DNA of 37,187 nt, from assembly GCA_002081555.1 (NCBI GenBank), contig MZNV01002316.1, positions 1-37,187 of the forward strand, in the 5' to 3' direction. The number at the start of each line of letters is the position of its first letter. The stretch's first letter is position 1. Positions 10,440-21,602 of this stretch are shown piece after piece. The notes under the pieces were generated by a model. The model was not told the DNA's origin, ran no database searches, and saw nothing but the letters and a program-made list of their open reading frames with translations. Origin of the DNA: Protostelium mycophagum (lineage: Eukaryota > Evosea > Variosea > Protosteliida > Protosteliaceae). The position numbers and the translations under genes were made by a program.

Positions 10440-11911
10440 TTATTCTTCAATTTGGTCCGGCACAAACCACGGTGCTTGTATGAGGTCATGAAAATCGTTG
10501 AAAGACAAAAGATTCTGTTCAGGACCCGCCGTCAGCCTCTCTCCGGGTGAATGGATAATAAAGGAAGCTTCTTCTGGTGTCTTCACCATGATTCCTTTGC
10601 CCAACTTGGATATTCAGAATTCTGGCGGGAAATTTGAATTTCGAATTACCGTTCTGATGAGCATGTCGAAATTCTTGGACTTGGGGTGAGATTTAGCCAT
10701 TTCAGAGAGGAAAACCTTTTTATTCTCAAACGGTGACCGCTGCTTCCTTCCGTATTTTTGTTCGTCCACGAAAAATCCTGGAATATTCCATCAGATTCTC
10801 TGCGAAATCTCGGGTAGTTTTACCTGCGGCGGTGGAGTCTGTAATCCATTGAGGATGGACAAGCCAGCGTTCTGTCAAACAAGCTGCCAGAGTTTTGATA
10901 GTTCTTGACATGGGCGGACACACCACGTGCGTAATTCTCGAGTCATAAGTGTCAGTCATACGAGCCTGACACATGTCAGAATGAGACATTAATGGAAAAC
11001 TCTCACATCTCCACCCAAGAGGATGACACGGTCGGCGAGGTCGATCATAAAGCTACGGGAATATTTAGAATCATCCTTTCCAAACCCAGCAAATGATACC
11101 ACAACTATGACGTCATCAATTACGTTTAAAGGTCGTTGTAAAATCACCTTTTCTTCTGGCACTGGCTCTGGGTTTGGCAAGTTCTTGTCTGCTCTTGTTT
11201 GAGACAGGTGTAGATGGAACGAGATCGGATGCATCTGGAATGACAATGGGCTGCCCTTTCTGACAGGTGTCAGTGTCAATTTTGACATAATTGTCATTAT
11301 TACCTCTGGAGAATTGTCGATGTCCTCCGCAGATTCTGATCCGGTTTTGGCCCGCTTGGATTTTCCGTTTGAACTTTTCTTGAGGTTTTCCTCGCTGTTT
11401 TTTCTCTTTTTTTCTGTCGATTTTTCTGAAGATTTTGTGGCTGGAACTTTTTCTTTGGATTTTTTTGCGGATTTTTCTTTTTCTGTTGGCTTTTCTTTTT
11501 CTGGCGTTTTTTCCTTTTGTGGTTTCGAAAATTCCACGTCCACAGGACGAACTCCGGAGGAATCTTCTGAAGCTTTACCGTCTTTCGCCCTCTTGGCCTG
11601 AAAAAATCAGATTTTTCCAATGGAAGATTTTCTGAACAGCCTACCAGTGGTTCTACGGTCACACCCTGATAAAGTCAGTCTCGATAAGTAGTATGAATTT
11701 TGCTTGGTGTAATCTGTTTCGTATATTTGTATTTATGCATTTTTTCCCGAACAAGATATTTCAATAATACAAAAAACAACATTTGTGAAACTACAAATTA
11801 CAATGCATAATAAGGTCATAAAACGAAATCGAATTAAATACTGACCTCATCATCCGATAGTACCGGATCAGCTATATTCACCACTTCCGGAGCTTTTCTT
11901 CCGGCCTTCAT
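10440..11911 (-). CDS. Lysine-rich protein with C-terminal tandem BRCT domains
   Basis: If a separate gene, translation would start at 11911 (MKAGRKAPEVVNIADPV). A long Lys/Glu/Ser-rich segment follows (exon about 11310-11600: KPQKEKTPEKEKPTEKEK and so on), an NLS-like RKNSEEN...KSKRAK region, then KGQPIVIPDASDLVPSTP. The first BRCT begins VVVSFAGFGKDDSKYSRSFM, continues through LADRVILLGGDV and DSRITHVVCPP and has the diagnostic Trp in TERWLVHPQWITDS. The second runs from about LSEMAKSHPKSKNFDMLI to GKGIMVKTPEEASFIIHSP and ends near DLIQAPWFVPDQIEE at 10440. BRCT pairs usually bind phosphoserine peptides in DNA-damage or chromatin proteins such as MDC1, MCPH1 or PTIP; I cannot say which, if any, is the ortholog. 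It lies 51 bp after the CAP-G stop on the same strand and is frame-compatible with CAP-G by splicing, so it may be the C-terminal part of that protein. Confidence 0.75.
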
Positions 11912-11962
11912 AAAGGGACTCAAATTCCTGATTATGTCATGCCAAAATCCGTTGAAAGATCC

Positions 11963-14900
11963 TCACTTTTCCTTGCTTTGTTGTTGGATCTGCTTCTTCA
12001 GTTCCTTCAATTGATTCTCCAGCGCTCTCTTCTCATGAATCATCCTCTTCATTTCGGTGGGCCATTTGTCCTTGGCCCTCGACTACAACGAGTCAATATT
12101 GAGCGTTGTAGCACCCATCACCTTTCGGGTATTTTCTTCGAGCTCGAAACTGTCGACATTCTCGAAATGACTCTTTTGTTTTTCCATGATGGATTTCGCC
12201 TTTTCTTGCGGCGTCATGGGTGGTTCGCTGGGCTAAAAAATGTCGACATTTGCAATAAATATCTTGTACAAAATCACCTTGGGCTGAGCGGCTGGCGCAT
12301 CATCATCTTCTTCATTGCATTTGATTCTGGCTCTCAATTCCATAAACTTAGCTACCGGTAAACTTGACGAGTCCGTCTCAATTAATGTGACGATGGACAA
12401 TAACTTCTCTATTTTCGGAATCTGGTCTCCCAATTCCGGCATCTACAACGAGTCAGAAGAGATCGCGATGGCTTGGTAGAAATATTTGAAGCTCACCCTC
12501 ACGGCCCTCGAAGCAAGAAATTTGATCGTCTTGACCACCTCTTGTGGTGTTGATTTGAGCAATCTGATAGATGGTACTGCGTTACAAAGCCGAGCATGCT
12601 GTAAACTTTTTCCTATTCTCATGAATATTACGAGGATTAGAATTACAGGGAAACGCACCATTTTGTGGTTTGGTGCAGATTTTGACCAAAAGATCCTCAA
12701 AGAATTTGTATTGCTCTTCTAGTGTCATATATTTCAATATGCGATCTGCAATGACGGCGAGCTAAGAATAGAAGATCAGCAGAGAACAGACGAAAGGAGA
12801 AGATATGAAAAAAGAGTTCGTCACGAGGGCTTCCCAAGTGGTCTCCCACCTTAGTACTGGCCTCGCTCAGACACGCTTGACTTCGCAGTGCGGCAAGGGA
12901 TGCGGTAGACTGTGTCGATATGAACGAACCCGAAAGTGGATTTGATCTGTCCAGGCAACTCCAATAGATGCAATATAAACTTCACTTCGTAAAAAAATTG
13001 CCGGAGTCCACACCAACCTGAATGGAATACAAATTGGAAGATTTTGGTGATTTGGCCAAAGTGTTTAAACCTGCGATCAACGCCGCTCTCGTCTCTTTCT
13101 GCATATTGTTAAAAGAGGATTACCAACACCACATGTCTGTCTCACCGGCTTCCTCGAGCAGAAAGATGTCAACACTTGGTCCAAGCAGGACCTCAATTGT
13201 GGGTTGCCATGATCGGTACATGACAAGATGAACACTTTTGACAAGACCTTCTCCGTCATGGAACCCAATTGATTGGCCAGAATGAGCTTGATAAGCCCTT
13301 CAGCTCCCACCATTTGCACTCCGGTATTATCAGAAAATAGCGTCTACACACGCTCAGATCTCGTTGTTGATTCATCAAAGAAAATGTTCACCTGAGCGAG
13401 AGTGGCCAGGGCGGAATGAGCACCTTCACTTGGCATTTTAGTATTCGGTTGTTGTGTTGGCTGACTCAAGATATCCCCCGCATCTTGAGAAAGTGCATCA
13501 TCGAAGGTGTCATCCGCAAAGATGTCCAGTGTGTATACAATGATGAGATCGAATAATACTTTCAGCACAGCGATCTTCACCATGGGACAGTCATTGACGA
13601 TCATTTGGACCAAAAGGCTTCGGTATCTTCTAGCTACGTCCTGCCGTTGTTCAAACCAAGTCAAAAATATTTTTCCTGCATGTGGCAAAAAAGCGGCAAT
13701 GTATTATCCCACTTTAATGATTCAAAGAAGAAAAAATTCTGAAAAACATTCAAAAATCACCTTGCTGTACAGACAAGCGAGACCCATTGGTGCAATTGAA
13801 GCTTCTCTTGTCTGTGCGCTATCGCTCTGAATTCCCTTCAATATCACATTCGGAATTAACTCCGGCACTCCTGGCTCTCGTAATCCCTACATGACGTCAT
13901 CACATGATGATTCCCTCCATAATTGAACATCTACTCACTTGTTTGGAGTTCTCTAAAACACATCTAGCGATTGAAACACACCTTCTCAGACATTTTTCTT
14001 CATCTTGCTCTTCTCGATCATCAGTCATCGGGTCTTGGATCTCTGAAATTGTCTCCAAGCAGACCTGATTTTTTTAAAACTTGAATAGGGAATTGCATAG
14101 TCTGATGAAGATGATTACCTCGATAAGCTCGCTGTTGGTACATATCCTTTTCAATAACTTTAACAGCACAGCAACGATTTTCTCGCGTAATTTCACGTTT
14201 AACAGCAGGTCGACTGAACTTGTCAAATCGGAATTTATATGGAGAAAATAAATCTCACCGATGACTGTTTTGAATGTACGACGTCCCGCTTCATCTGCAA
14301 AATCCAAGATCCCGCTGAGTAATAAAAGTTGCTCCAGTATGTACTCTTCATTTTGATATGTTCGTACAACTTCAGAAAATATCGTCAAATTGGGCACCAT
14401 AGCCTCAAATGCTTCTTCATCCTGTATTTTTCAAAAAAGAAAGAGACGAATTGTATACCTTCAGTTCGAACTTTGTGAAGTTACAATGCATTCTCCAAAT
14501 CAGAGCAGACTCTCTCGTCAACTCAGACCAATTATGGGTCAGCTGCATCTGTACCAATCAGAATTTACACCAAAATAACAGAGATTTTTTGATACAATTG
14601 GATATTACTCGGGAAAAAGAGTCTCACCCCAGGATTTTCTGTGAAAATATACATCAATACTGATTGTGCTATGTCAGGATTATCTTCAACATCCAGCATC
14701 TCCAATAACTGTTGAATTTCAATTGTTTTTTCAATGTTACGAAACGACGAAAATACAGCTTTTCAAAAGAGTTGTGATGTGACGGGAGAGGTAATTATCT
14801 CCTCTTCTACAGAGTTCGAACCCATATCTTTTGTTGTTTGTTTTCGTTACTTGTAAAATCTCTTCGTCGTGCGGAAATAATTATCGACTGACCTTTTTAA

Positions 14901-16156
14901 CATCGCCTTGTATTCTGTTGGATTTCATCCAGTAATTGTTGATCACCTGACTCGTTGTCTTTCTGATGGCCGGATTCTTGTCGTGAAGTCCTGCCTTGAG
15001 AAGTTCTATGCGGTATGATATTTTTAATTTCTCTATTGGTACTGCCCTTCAAAAATGTCAGAATGACACCATTGACACTTACGGTTTAATAATATAATTT
15101 CGAAAATTCTTTACAGGACCCGATAATTAAAACGAACCTTCCAACATTATTAATGGTGTATCTACGGACTTCGTCTGATGGATCTCTCAAGCGCTCATAA
15201 ACAGCGTCTAATGTGATAGTGGATAACGTCATGACAGATAAAACGGCTTTTCTGGCCTCACTACAACCCGTCAACCGTCACCTTTCAAAACTTACATAAC
15301 AAAAATGAAATTCCTCTCACGAGCTGGGATCTGTGCGAAGGATCTTGATGTACGCCTGTACAATCTTGTCATCTCTTCTCGTAGGATCTTGAAGTCTCGA
15401 AGCAGCTTCTATCGCTTGTACACGAGCTGGTGGGTGCTTATCGCTCAATCTCTCCAGCATAGTATCCTCCAGCTTGTCCCAAATGGCATTACTGTGAATA
15501 AAATAAGATTTCAATAATTATAGAGAATAAAAGCACTCACTCAACCTCATCAAGGCCTTTCATAAGTCCAGAGATCACTTGGGATGATCGAAATCGAACA
15601 CCCTTGTCTTTTGCTTCTGTAAACGGCAACAAATAACTGATCAGATCATGGGCCAATTCTTCCTGCTCCAGTTCCACTGATGACAATCACCACTTCACAC
15701 TTTTCATGTCTTGACCTACTTTTTTTTATATATGATTTTCTATCATCAGAATCTTCGTTGGAATCGTCATCACTCCTTTTCTTTTTCCTTCTTCTCTTGT
15801 CGGGTGTGTCTTTACTCTTCCTCTTTTCTCCCTGCAATGATCATCAGAACTGGTGAAGAAAAAAATGATTCACTCACTAAATCTTCGTCATCTGGTGTCT
15901 TCTTTGTGATTCGAAGTGTTGTATCCACAAAAAAAGAAACCAACCGCTCGATGGATGGTTCTCGGAGACTAATCACTAAGACCCTCTTGATCTGAAGGAA
16001 AAATTCCTCTCTAAACAGTTGAGGGTTTAATTTGAAAAGGGGGACCATCGCTTTGGCACATCTTCCGTGAACTGTAAATGTCCTCTGTGCCTGGTCCAAA
16101 AGTTGAAACATCTTAGTTCGAAGCCGCTCATGGCGAGGTTCCAACTTGTCTGGCAT
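11963..16156 (-). CDS. Condensin complex subunit 3, CAP-G/Ycg1
   Basis: CAP-G is the HEAT-repeat subunit of condensin that binds DNA with the kleisin CAP-H and drives mitotic chromosome compaction. The N-terminus (16156: MPDKLEPRHERLRTKMFQLL) leads to HEAT-like helices. Diagnostic blocks are KDKGVRFRSSQVISGLMKGL (about 15540-15610; family KAVRFRCVQLI), WDKLEDTMLERLSDKHPPAR with VQAIEAASRLQDP (15400-15500) and YERLRDPSDEVRRYTINNVG (15130-15220), closely matching the CAP-G HEAT core. The conserved Cnd3 C-terminal domain is seen at 14074-14400 (EYILEQLLLLSGILDFADEA) and 13344-13688 (VKIAVLKVLFDLIIVY). The tail is acidic, then a coiled coil (LENQLKELKKQIQQQSKEK). The stop at 11963-11965 overlaps a good donor (AAAA|GTGAGG), so read-through by splicing into the BRCT segment is possible. 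The start could lie further upstream: the frame is open back to an acceptor-like TTTCCAG. Confidence 0.85.
12083..12121 (-). repeat. 39-nt intron built as an inverted repeat of CTACAACG
   Basis: On the gene strand the intron is GTGATGGGTG, then CTACAACG, then CTCAATATTGACT, then CGTTGTAG as the acceptor. The flanking exons join as ENTRK|SRAKDKW. Nearly the whole intron is one hairpin: an 8-bp stem around a core that itself contains the palindrome CAATATTG. Confidence 0.75.
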
Positions 16157-16344
16157 CGCTTGGCCAAGATTAATGGGTTTGATTTGTGATGTAACTTTCT
16201 GGAAATGTGACCGTTACGAACTACAACGACAAAAATACCTCAAAACCCAAAACTCAAAGAAAATTTGCGCACACAAAAAAAGGAAGCTCTACAACGAGAA
16301 AATTGGTGCTTTAAATTTGGCTGAAAACTCATAACAACAACAAG
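16157..16344. promoter_or_regulatory. Divergent intergenic region CAP-G / LCAT-family
   Basis: 188 bp between two divergent start codons, so it probably serves as a shared promoter. It contains CTACAACG at 16221-16228 and 16289-16296, i.e. CGTTGTAG in CAP-G sense, which may mean that a 5' UTR intron of CAP-G lies here. No TATA box is evident. Confidence 0.45.
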
Positions 16345-19190
16345 ATGGCGACACATGAAGGTATGAAGAGGAGTTGATGACCTTTAACGTCTGTAGGACC
16401 TGAGAAAGACAGCGCTACATCAGATCAGAAGCATATACCTTTGGTTTTAGTCCCAGGAGTTCAAGGTTCTGAAATCAGAACGAAAGATGGAAAGAAATTG
16501 TGGTTCTCTGCCAAACAGGTGATCTCACCCTCTGTCACTGCTGCGAAGACTTTAATGTCTATCAGGTGCTCGGATTTGATCATGACACACTCGATCTGCC
16601 ACTCGATTGGGAGAGAGTAGAAGATGATCCCGAAGATCCAGAACATCACAGGATCTTTAGACAAAAAAGTGATGGCGTATATCCAACCCAAGTCATCAAA
16701 GAAATCTTGAAGGTGATGACTGAAAGTGACTCCGAGTTCTGATGTCAATAGGTATCTGTGTACAAAAACTTTATCGAGCATGCACAGGAGATGGGAAGGA
16801 AGTATTACGAATTCGCTTATGATTGGAGGAGGGATCTTAACGAAGGTACCAGGTTCTTGTTACTGCCTCCGACCTTTTTGTCTTAACGTTAACTACGTAT
16901 TCAAAGTATTATTGAAATTCAATCATACAAAATTCATCACAGTGTTTAGTTCTCGTCAAATCACCAAGAATGAAAAAAGGTCTTGGACAATTAAAACACA
17001 CATTCTGGCGAACCTTGTAATTTCTAACATACCCATAGCGTCTCATCGCCTCGCACAACTTTTACAAAAAGTTTACGATGAATGTGGTCATCCCGCACAG
17101 GTTTAAAATCGTTGAGATCCATTTTGTTTCGTACGTTTTAAATTTTAAAAAGATGCAGAGCCGCGAAAACATACATCGAGCGATTTAAATCATGAAATTT
17201 TCCGAATTTCTTAAAAGATAAAAGGTGGTGGGCCATAGTAATGGGGGACTCGTTCTGTTTTCAGTTGTAAACGATCCCAGATATACACATCTGATACATA
17301 GTGCTCTTTTTGTCGGTGAGTTGTAGATGACATTTTTTCTCTGAATTTCTGCCAAAGATTTATGAGGTTGCTTTCTCCGGAGATTTATGTTGTCAGACCT
17401 TCAGACACGTTGACATATCGCAGGAACACCCTTCGGGCCTACTGTCGACTTTTTAGAGTTTATGCATGCAGGCACACCCACAGGCGAGATCTCGTCGAAA
17501 TCTCCGTGAAATTTCGCTCGAATCTGACAGATAATTCAGGTTTTAACTCCAAAATGCTGGACCAATATGTGATCTTCTCTTTTGCTTCAGCGGCAGTCTT
17601 TTTTCCCTTTCCAGATGATTCCATGGTTTATTCTTGTCGACAAAACAACGGAACGCCGACAGAACCACCCCCGAATGTTCAGATCGTTCCCCCGGGGGGT
17701 GTACCAGGGTGAGTGATTTTGGCGGGAAAATAAGACTCGTGACACGCACCAGTGGGCCGCCTTCGATGTCGACGGAAGGCCAGATCGTTGAGAGGGAGAG
17801 GTTTTTACAAGAATGGTGGTGGCTTCAGCCTCATCCCATAAATTTTTACGACCCAGTCCATTGGTACCAAGAAAAAGTGGGTTCTGCTTTGATAAAATTA
17901 TTAATTTATAAAAATAATAAGTTTATGAGGAAAAATCTTCTCGAAATCATATAAAGATGTAATAACCTTGAATTTGGAATGGAAATAACCTAAATTTGAT
18001 GAATGATAGGTGGGCATATGGTCTCTGGACTGGGAGAAATTTCCGTGGAAATTCACACCAGGACCAGGACAGGAGGATGTCAGAGAGGCCCTAATGCACC
18101 ATCACAGGTATTCATTTCTAAAACAATGAGATATCATATATCCATCATGAAAACATCGCATTTAAAATGAAATGATTTTGTCGTGGAAAACTGGAGGAAA
18201 AATGTCAGATTCGGTATGTGTAATGGCAGGCAATATAACACAACAAATTCGCTCAAAAAATCTGTGGCACATCAACAATATCTGCCACATAAAAGCGTTT
18301 ACTCGGCTGTAATGTTTGCAATGTTTATTTTCATCAGGTGCAGCCTGTACCAAGCGGCACATTTCTGGTCACGGATTCGCTTCAACCCTGAAGTGAAGTA
18401 TCCTCCGATGGCAACATTACACACCACCGGTATTCCGACACTAACAAGAGGTATGATAGAATTTACGAATACTTTTTCTGGTTTTTTTGTCGAATCTTTT
18501 ATTTCTATGGAATAGATATTATTTTCAAATAAATTGATATTTTTCTGATATTTTTGTCGAAAAAAATTTTCGTTCGGTGAAATCTATTTTCTATAATATA
18601 AACCCTATTCCGGATTTGCACGATCCTGCTCTGAAATATTTCAAAGCGTTGAGGAATGGGCCAAGATCAGTACGCGGATTCGATTTGAAGACATTACCAA
18701 GAGGTGATGGAGACGGGAGGATCGCCGCGTCCGTGTCGAGGCCACCGGACGGTTAGTATTCTTATCACTACTGGTTTTTCGACCTTTTATGCGGTGAAAA
18801 TCTGTGTTTATGTTTGAATTTTAGAAAAGAAATGAGAAGAACAGGTGTCCCTTGCCAGATTTTCCATTCTTCTATGGAGCACATCTTTTTGATGAACGAC
18901 CCAAACATCTGGCACATCATGAGGGAGCTCGACCTCTCTGCTGGAGACTTACCGCCACCCACCGGTCCCAAACCAGTGCCATTTCAACAAGAACGACACA
19001 TGAAATTGGTCCTCAAAGCTAGCTCCTTCCACTACCAACTGAAGGTATGTCGTTCGTCTACAAAATTCTCGTCTAACACACGCAGTCTGCTCTTCACCTG
19101 CACATAAAAGCCCCACTACGGTACCACTCACAGAGGCCACAAGAGAATACACATCATAAGTCGGCCCGTTCGGGATCCACACACTCATAG
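16345..19190 (+). CDS. LCAT/PLA2G15/PDAT-family lipase or acyltransferase
   Basis: An alpha/beta-hydrolase of the lecithin:cholesterol acyltransferase family, which moves fatty acyl groups from phospholipids. The start is at 16345 (MATHEGPEKDS after joining a small first exon). The N-terminal strand is IPLVLVPGVQGSEIRTKDGK. The family signature YEFAYDWRRDLNE is at about 16808-16845. The nucleophile elbow VVGHSNGGLVLFSVVNDPRY (17223-17280) carries the catalytic Ser; an Asn replaces the usual Met/Leu after it. Downstream exons include MLDQYVIFSFASAAVFFPFP, FYDPVHWYQEK, FTPGPGQEDVREALMHHH, then RFNPEVKYPPMATLHTTGIP and GVPCQIFHSSMEHIFLMNDP. Introns are short. The last exon can end at 19107 unspliced, or at 19190 if GTATGTCG...ACGCAG is removed. 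I see no clear signal peptide, which argues against a plasma LCAT role. The exact substrate and the catalytic Asp/His are not assigned. Confidence 0.82.
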
Positions 19191-19318
19191 ATCAAGAGCG
19201 AGAAGATGATAAAGCACGAAAGAATGATCAGCGCTAAGAAGAGATGAATACAGGATTATAAAATGACGGATGCTGTTGTTGATAGATATCAAACTACACA
19301 AAATCAAACTTGAAGTAT
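19191..19318. other. Convergent 3' gap
   Basis: 128 bp between the LCAT-family and saposin stop codons, presumably both 3' UTRs. Confidence 0.4.
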
Positions 19319-19746
19319 TTAGTTTGTGGGGGCGCAAGCCTTGATCTCCTGGCAAACCTGCATGTTTGAATGGGACGGTTGGTTATCAAAATGATGTTAA
19401 ATGTCTGACCTTTTCGGGCTCCTCACGGTTCTTGATTAATATGAGGACCTTGTCACTCTCAGCCAATTCCTTCTTGCATTGCTGTCACCATGAGTACAAT
19501 AACCTCCTCCCTCTTTCATCAACTCACATCACGAAGTTTAGCGCCGGGAGCGAAATTGCAGGCGGACAACAAGAGGTCGGTGATGTTACCACCCAAAGGG
19601 GTGTTCTGGAAGGTCTCGGCGTAACCAACGGCAAACTTGCAAGGGCCGCAGATTGGGTATGTGGTCTGGTCAGCTTCTGAGACTGTTACGGGACGAAGAG
19701 CGGCGGCGAGAAGGGCGAGGCATGCAAAGAAGATGAACGACTTCAT
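19319..19746 (-). CDS. Secreted saposin-like (SapB) protein
   Basis: Three exons on the minus strand. The product begins with a clear signal peptide (MKSFIFFACLALLAAALRPV). A single saposin B domain follows with six cysteines in the family pattern: CGPC, C in LLLSACNF, C in QCKKELAE, and two in VCQEIKAC. It ends APTN at 19319. Introns join KLRD|QCKKE and EEPEK|VCQEI. SapB proteins fold as disulfide-locked helical bundles that bind or disrupt lipids, and act as lipid-transfer cofactors or antimicrobial proteins. Which role applies here is unknown. The length (about 110 aa) is right for a one-domain member. Confidence 0.88.
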
Positions 19747-20245
19747 GTCGTCGGCTGAATGCTTCTGGTCGCGCTAATGTGGAAATGACAAAAGTTCGGG
19801 AATGGGTGACATCATCGACATTCTCGCAGGAATAACATCTGTCACTTTTTCGCGATCTTGAACGAATGATAATCCAAAAATAGAACGGGGAGCATTGTAC
19901 GAACACGACTTTTTATTCAGGAAATAACCTGATTAAGATGCAAACAGACTGCAAAAGGATGTAATTTGGTCCATGACATCTGCAATAATCAGACTGGAAT
20001 TCAATTCAAAGTGCATCACTCACATTTCAGCCAAGGACTCGTGTTTCCGGTAATTACATAAAAGCTCGAAAATAAAGAATAAACAAGCGGCTGAGAACAT
20101 ATCAGGAGGGTGTAATGGGAGACAAGGAACTCACCGCAATGGAGTGCGCAAAAATTAATGTGTACATCCATTGTCTGTGTTAAATTTTCAACGGCGGTAT
20201 ATAACCTGCGCATGTCAATTTTACACCGTCAAATTGTACGCACCT
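19747..20245. other. Intergenic region between CDC20 end and saposin start
   Basis: About 500 bp. It must hold the CDC20 3' UTR and the saposin promoter. No further coding sequence or RNA gene seen. Confidence 0.4.
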
Positions 20246-21602
20246 TCAATTTAACGGATCATCTTGGAGGAAAGAGCCTTGTTGATGGGCACAGAGGCGG
20301 ATGGGCACAGAGGCGGGCTTGGAGACGGTCTTGGTGGACTCGACGTCGAAGATCTTCCAGAAGCGGAGGGTCTCGTCGGCAGCTCCAGAGACGATGGTCT
20401 TTCCGTCGGGGCTCTGAGCCATGTGGAGGATACGCTGATCGTGACCCTTGAGGTCGGCGATCTTGACGAGGGAGGGGTACTTCCACACGGAGAGCTGGTT
20501 GTGGGCGAAGCCGTGGCTGGAGACGATCTCCTTGCAGGCGGGGTTCTTGGACCATTGGAGGGCAGAGACCTGTTTTCACTTTAGAAAGGGTAGGAAAAAA
20601 GTGTGAAAGATTCACCTGAGAGCCAGTCTCGATGGTGTTGACACACTGTCCTGAGAGGGTGTTCCAGAAGCGGATGGTGCGGTCGGAGGTACCGCCACCA
20701 GTGGCCAAAAGGTTTTGCTGGAAGGGAGCCCAGGCGAGAGCCTTAACAGAGGCAGTGTGGTCGGTGAAGGTAAACTTGGGCTGGCTCTGGTTGACATCGT
20801 AGACGTTGACGATGTTGTCGTTGCCACCAGAAGCGAGCTGAAGTCCGTCGTCGGACCACTTGAGACCGCAGATCTGCGAGAGGTCAGAAAAAGAGATCGT
20901 AAAAATGAGATAAGATCACCTCTTGGGTGTGGTGCTCGAGAGAAGAGACGAGGTGGTTCTGGACGCGAACATCGTGGTTGTGGATGGTGGTATCGCGAGA
21001 GCCGGAAGACAAGGTGTGGTCGTTCCATGAGAGAGCTCCAACGCGAGCAGAGTGTCCTCTAAGAGTGCGAAGAGACTTGCAGACCTCGGCATCCCAGAGT
21101 TGGACGTTGCCATCGTTGGTTCCAACGGCGATGTGACGTCCCTCCTTTGTCCACTGAAGAGAGGTAATGTGGTCATCAACTCGACGATGGATCCGGAAGA
21201 AGCGTTCCAGAGGAAGGCGGTGTTGGCAAGACCGATGGCCAAAACATTCTGGGAAGACCAGTCCAAGAGGTTCAAGTAGTAATCGTCGGCAAGACCTGGA
21301 GCGTCAAGAATTCTGTCAGGGTTAGAGGGAATGTGTCTTGTGATTTTCTTAGAAGATGAAACAGATTTTGAAGATGAAGAATATAAAACAGAGTTAGAGT
21401 TGAGGTGGTCACGGGGGGCGGGTGCCTTGTTCTTGAATGAAAGAACCTTGGCAGATCTCATCTTCCCATCGAAGAGAGACTCATCGATCTGGTTCTTGTA
21501 TTCGTCTTCTGAGGTGTTGGGGTTGGCGTTCTCCTTGGAAATGTAGTTGCTGATCTCGACGTCCATGGTGGAGCGGGTGGGGATGAAACGGCAGGAGTTC
21601 AT
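20246..21602 (-). CDS. CDC20: CDC20/Fizzy APC/C activator, with two frame lesions
   Basis: CDC20 activates the anaphase-promoting complex and carries substrates and the checkpoint complex through a seven-blade WD40 propeller. The start at 21602 gives [11 protein letters not shown], a C-box (family DRYIPxRS), then a KEN box (SKENAN). The propeller entry is [37 protein letters not shown]; the NPDRILDAP form points to CDC20 rather than CDH1. Later blades are [84 protein letters not shown] and [18 protein letters not shown]. Introns are near 20571-20615 and 20871-20920. The frame breaks once near 21180, between GSIVE and [11 protein letters not shown] 16-bp tandem duplication at 20284-20315 pushes the end into another frame. 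Reading only one copy of the duplicated unit would end KMIR, the IR tail. Codons are strongly C-ending, unlike neighbouring genes. It is a recent pseudogene or carries sequence errors. Confidence 0.88.
20284..20315. repeat. Tandem 16-bp duplication in the CDC20 tail
   Basis: Two adjacent identical copies of GATGGGCACAGAGGCG (20284-20299 and 20300-20315). 16 is not a multiple of 3, so the duplication shifts the last codons. The frame that would end in Ile-Arg has its stop at 20251-20253; the frame actually reached stops at 20246-20248. Confidence 0.95.

Noticed and set aside
11300-11662. Long overlapping open frames opposite and beside the Lys-rich exon
   Set aside because: They arise from the repetitive AAG/GAA composition; the frame that joins the BRCT domains is the real one.
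21149-21183. 32-nt intron in CDC20 that would restore the frame
   Set aside because: It would be very short and would remove a conserved propeller strand present in other CDC20 proteins; listed only as an alternative.
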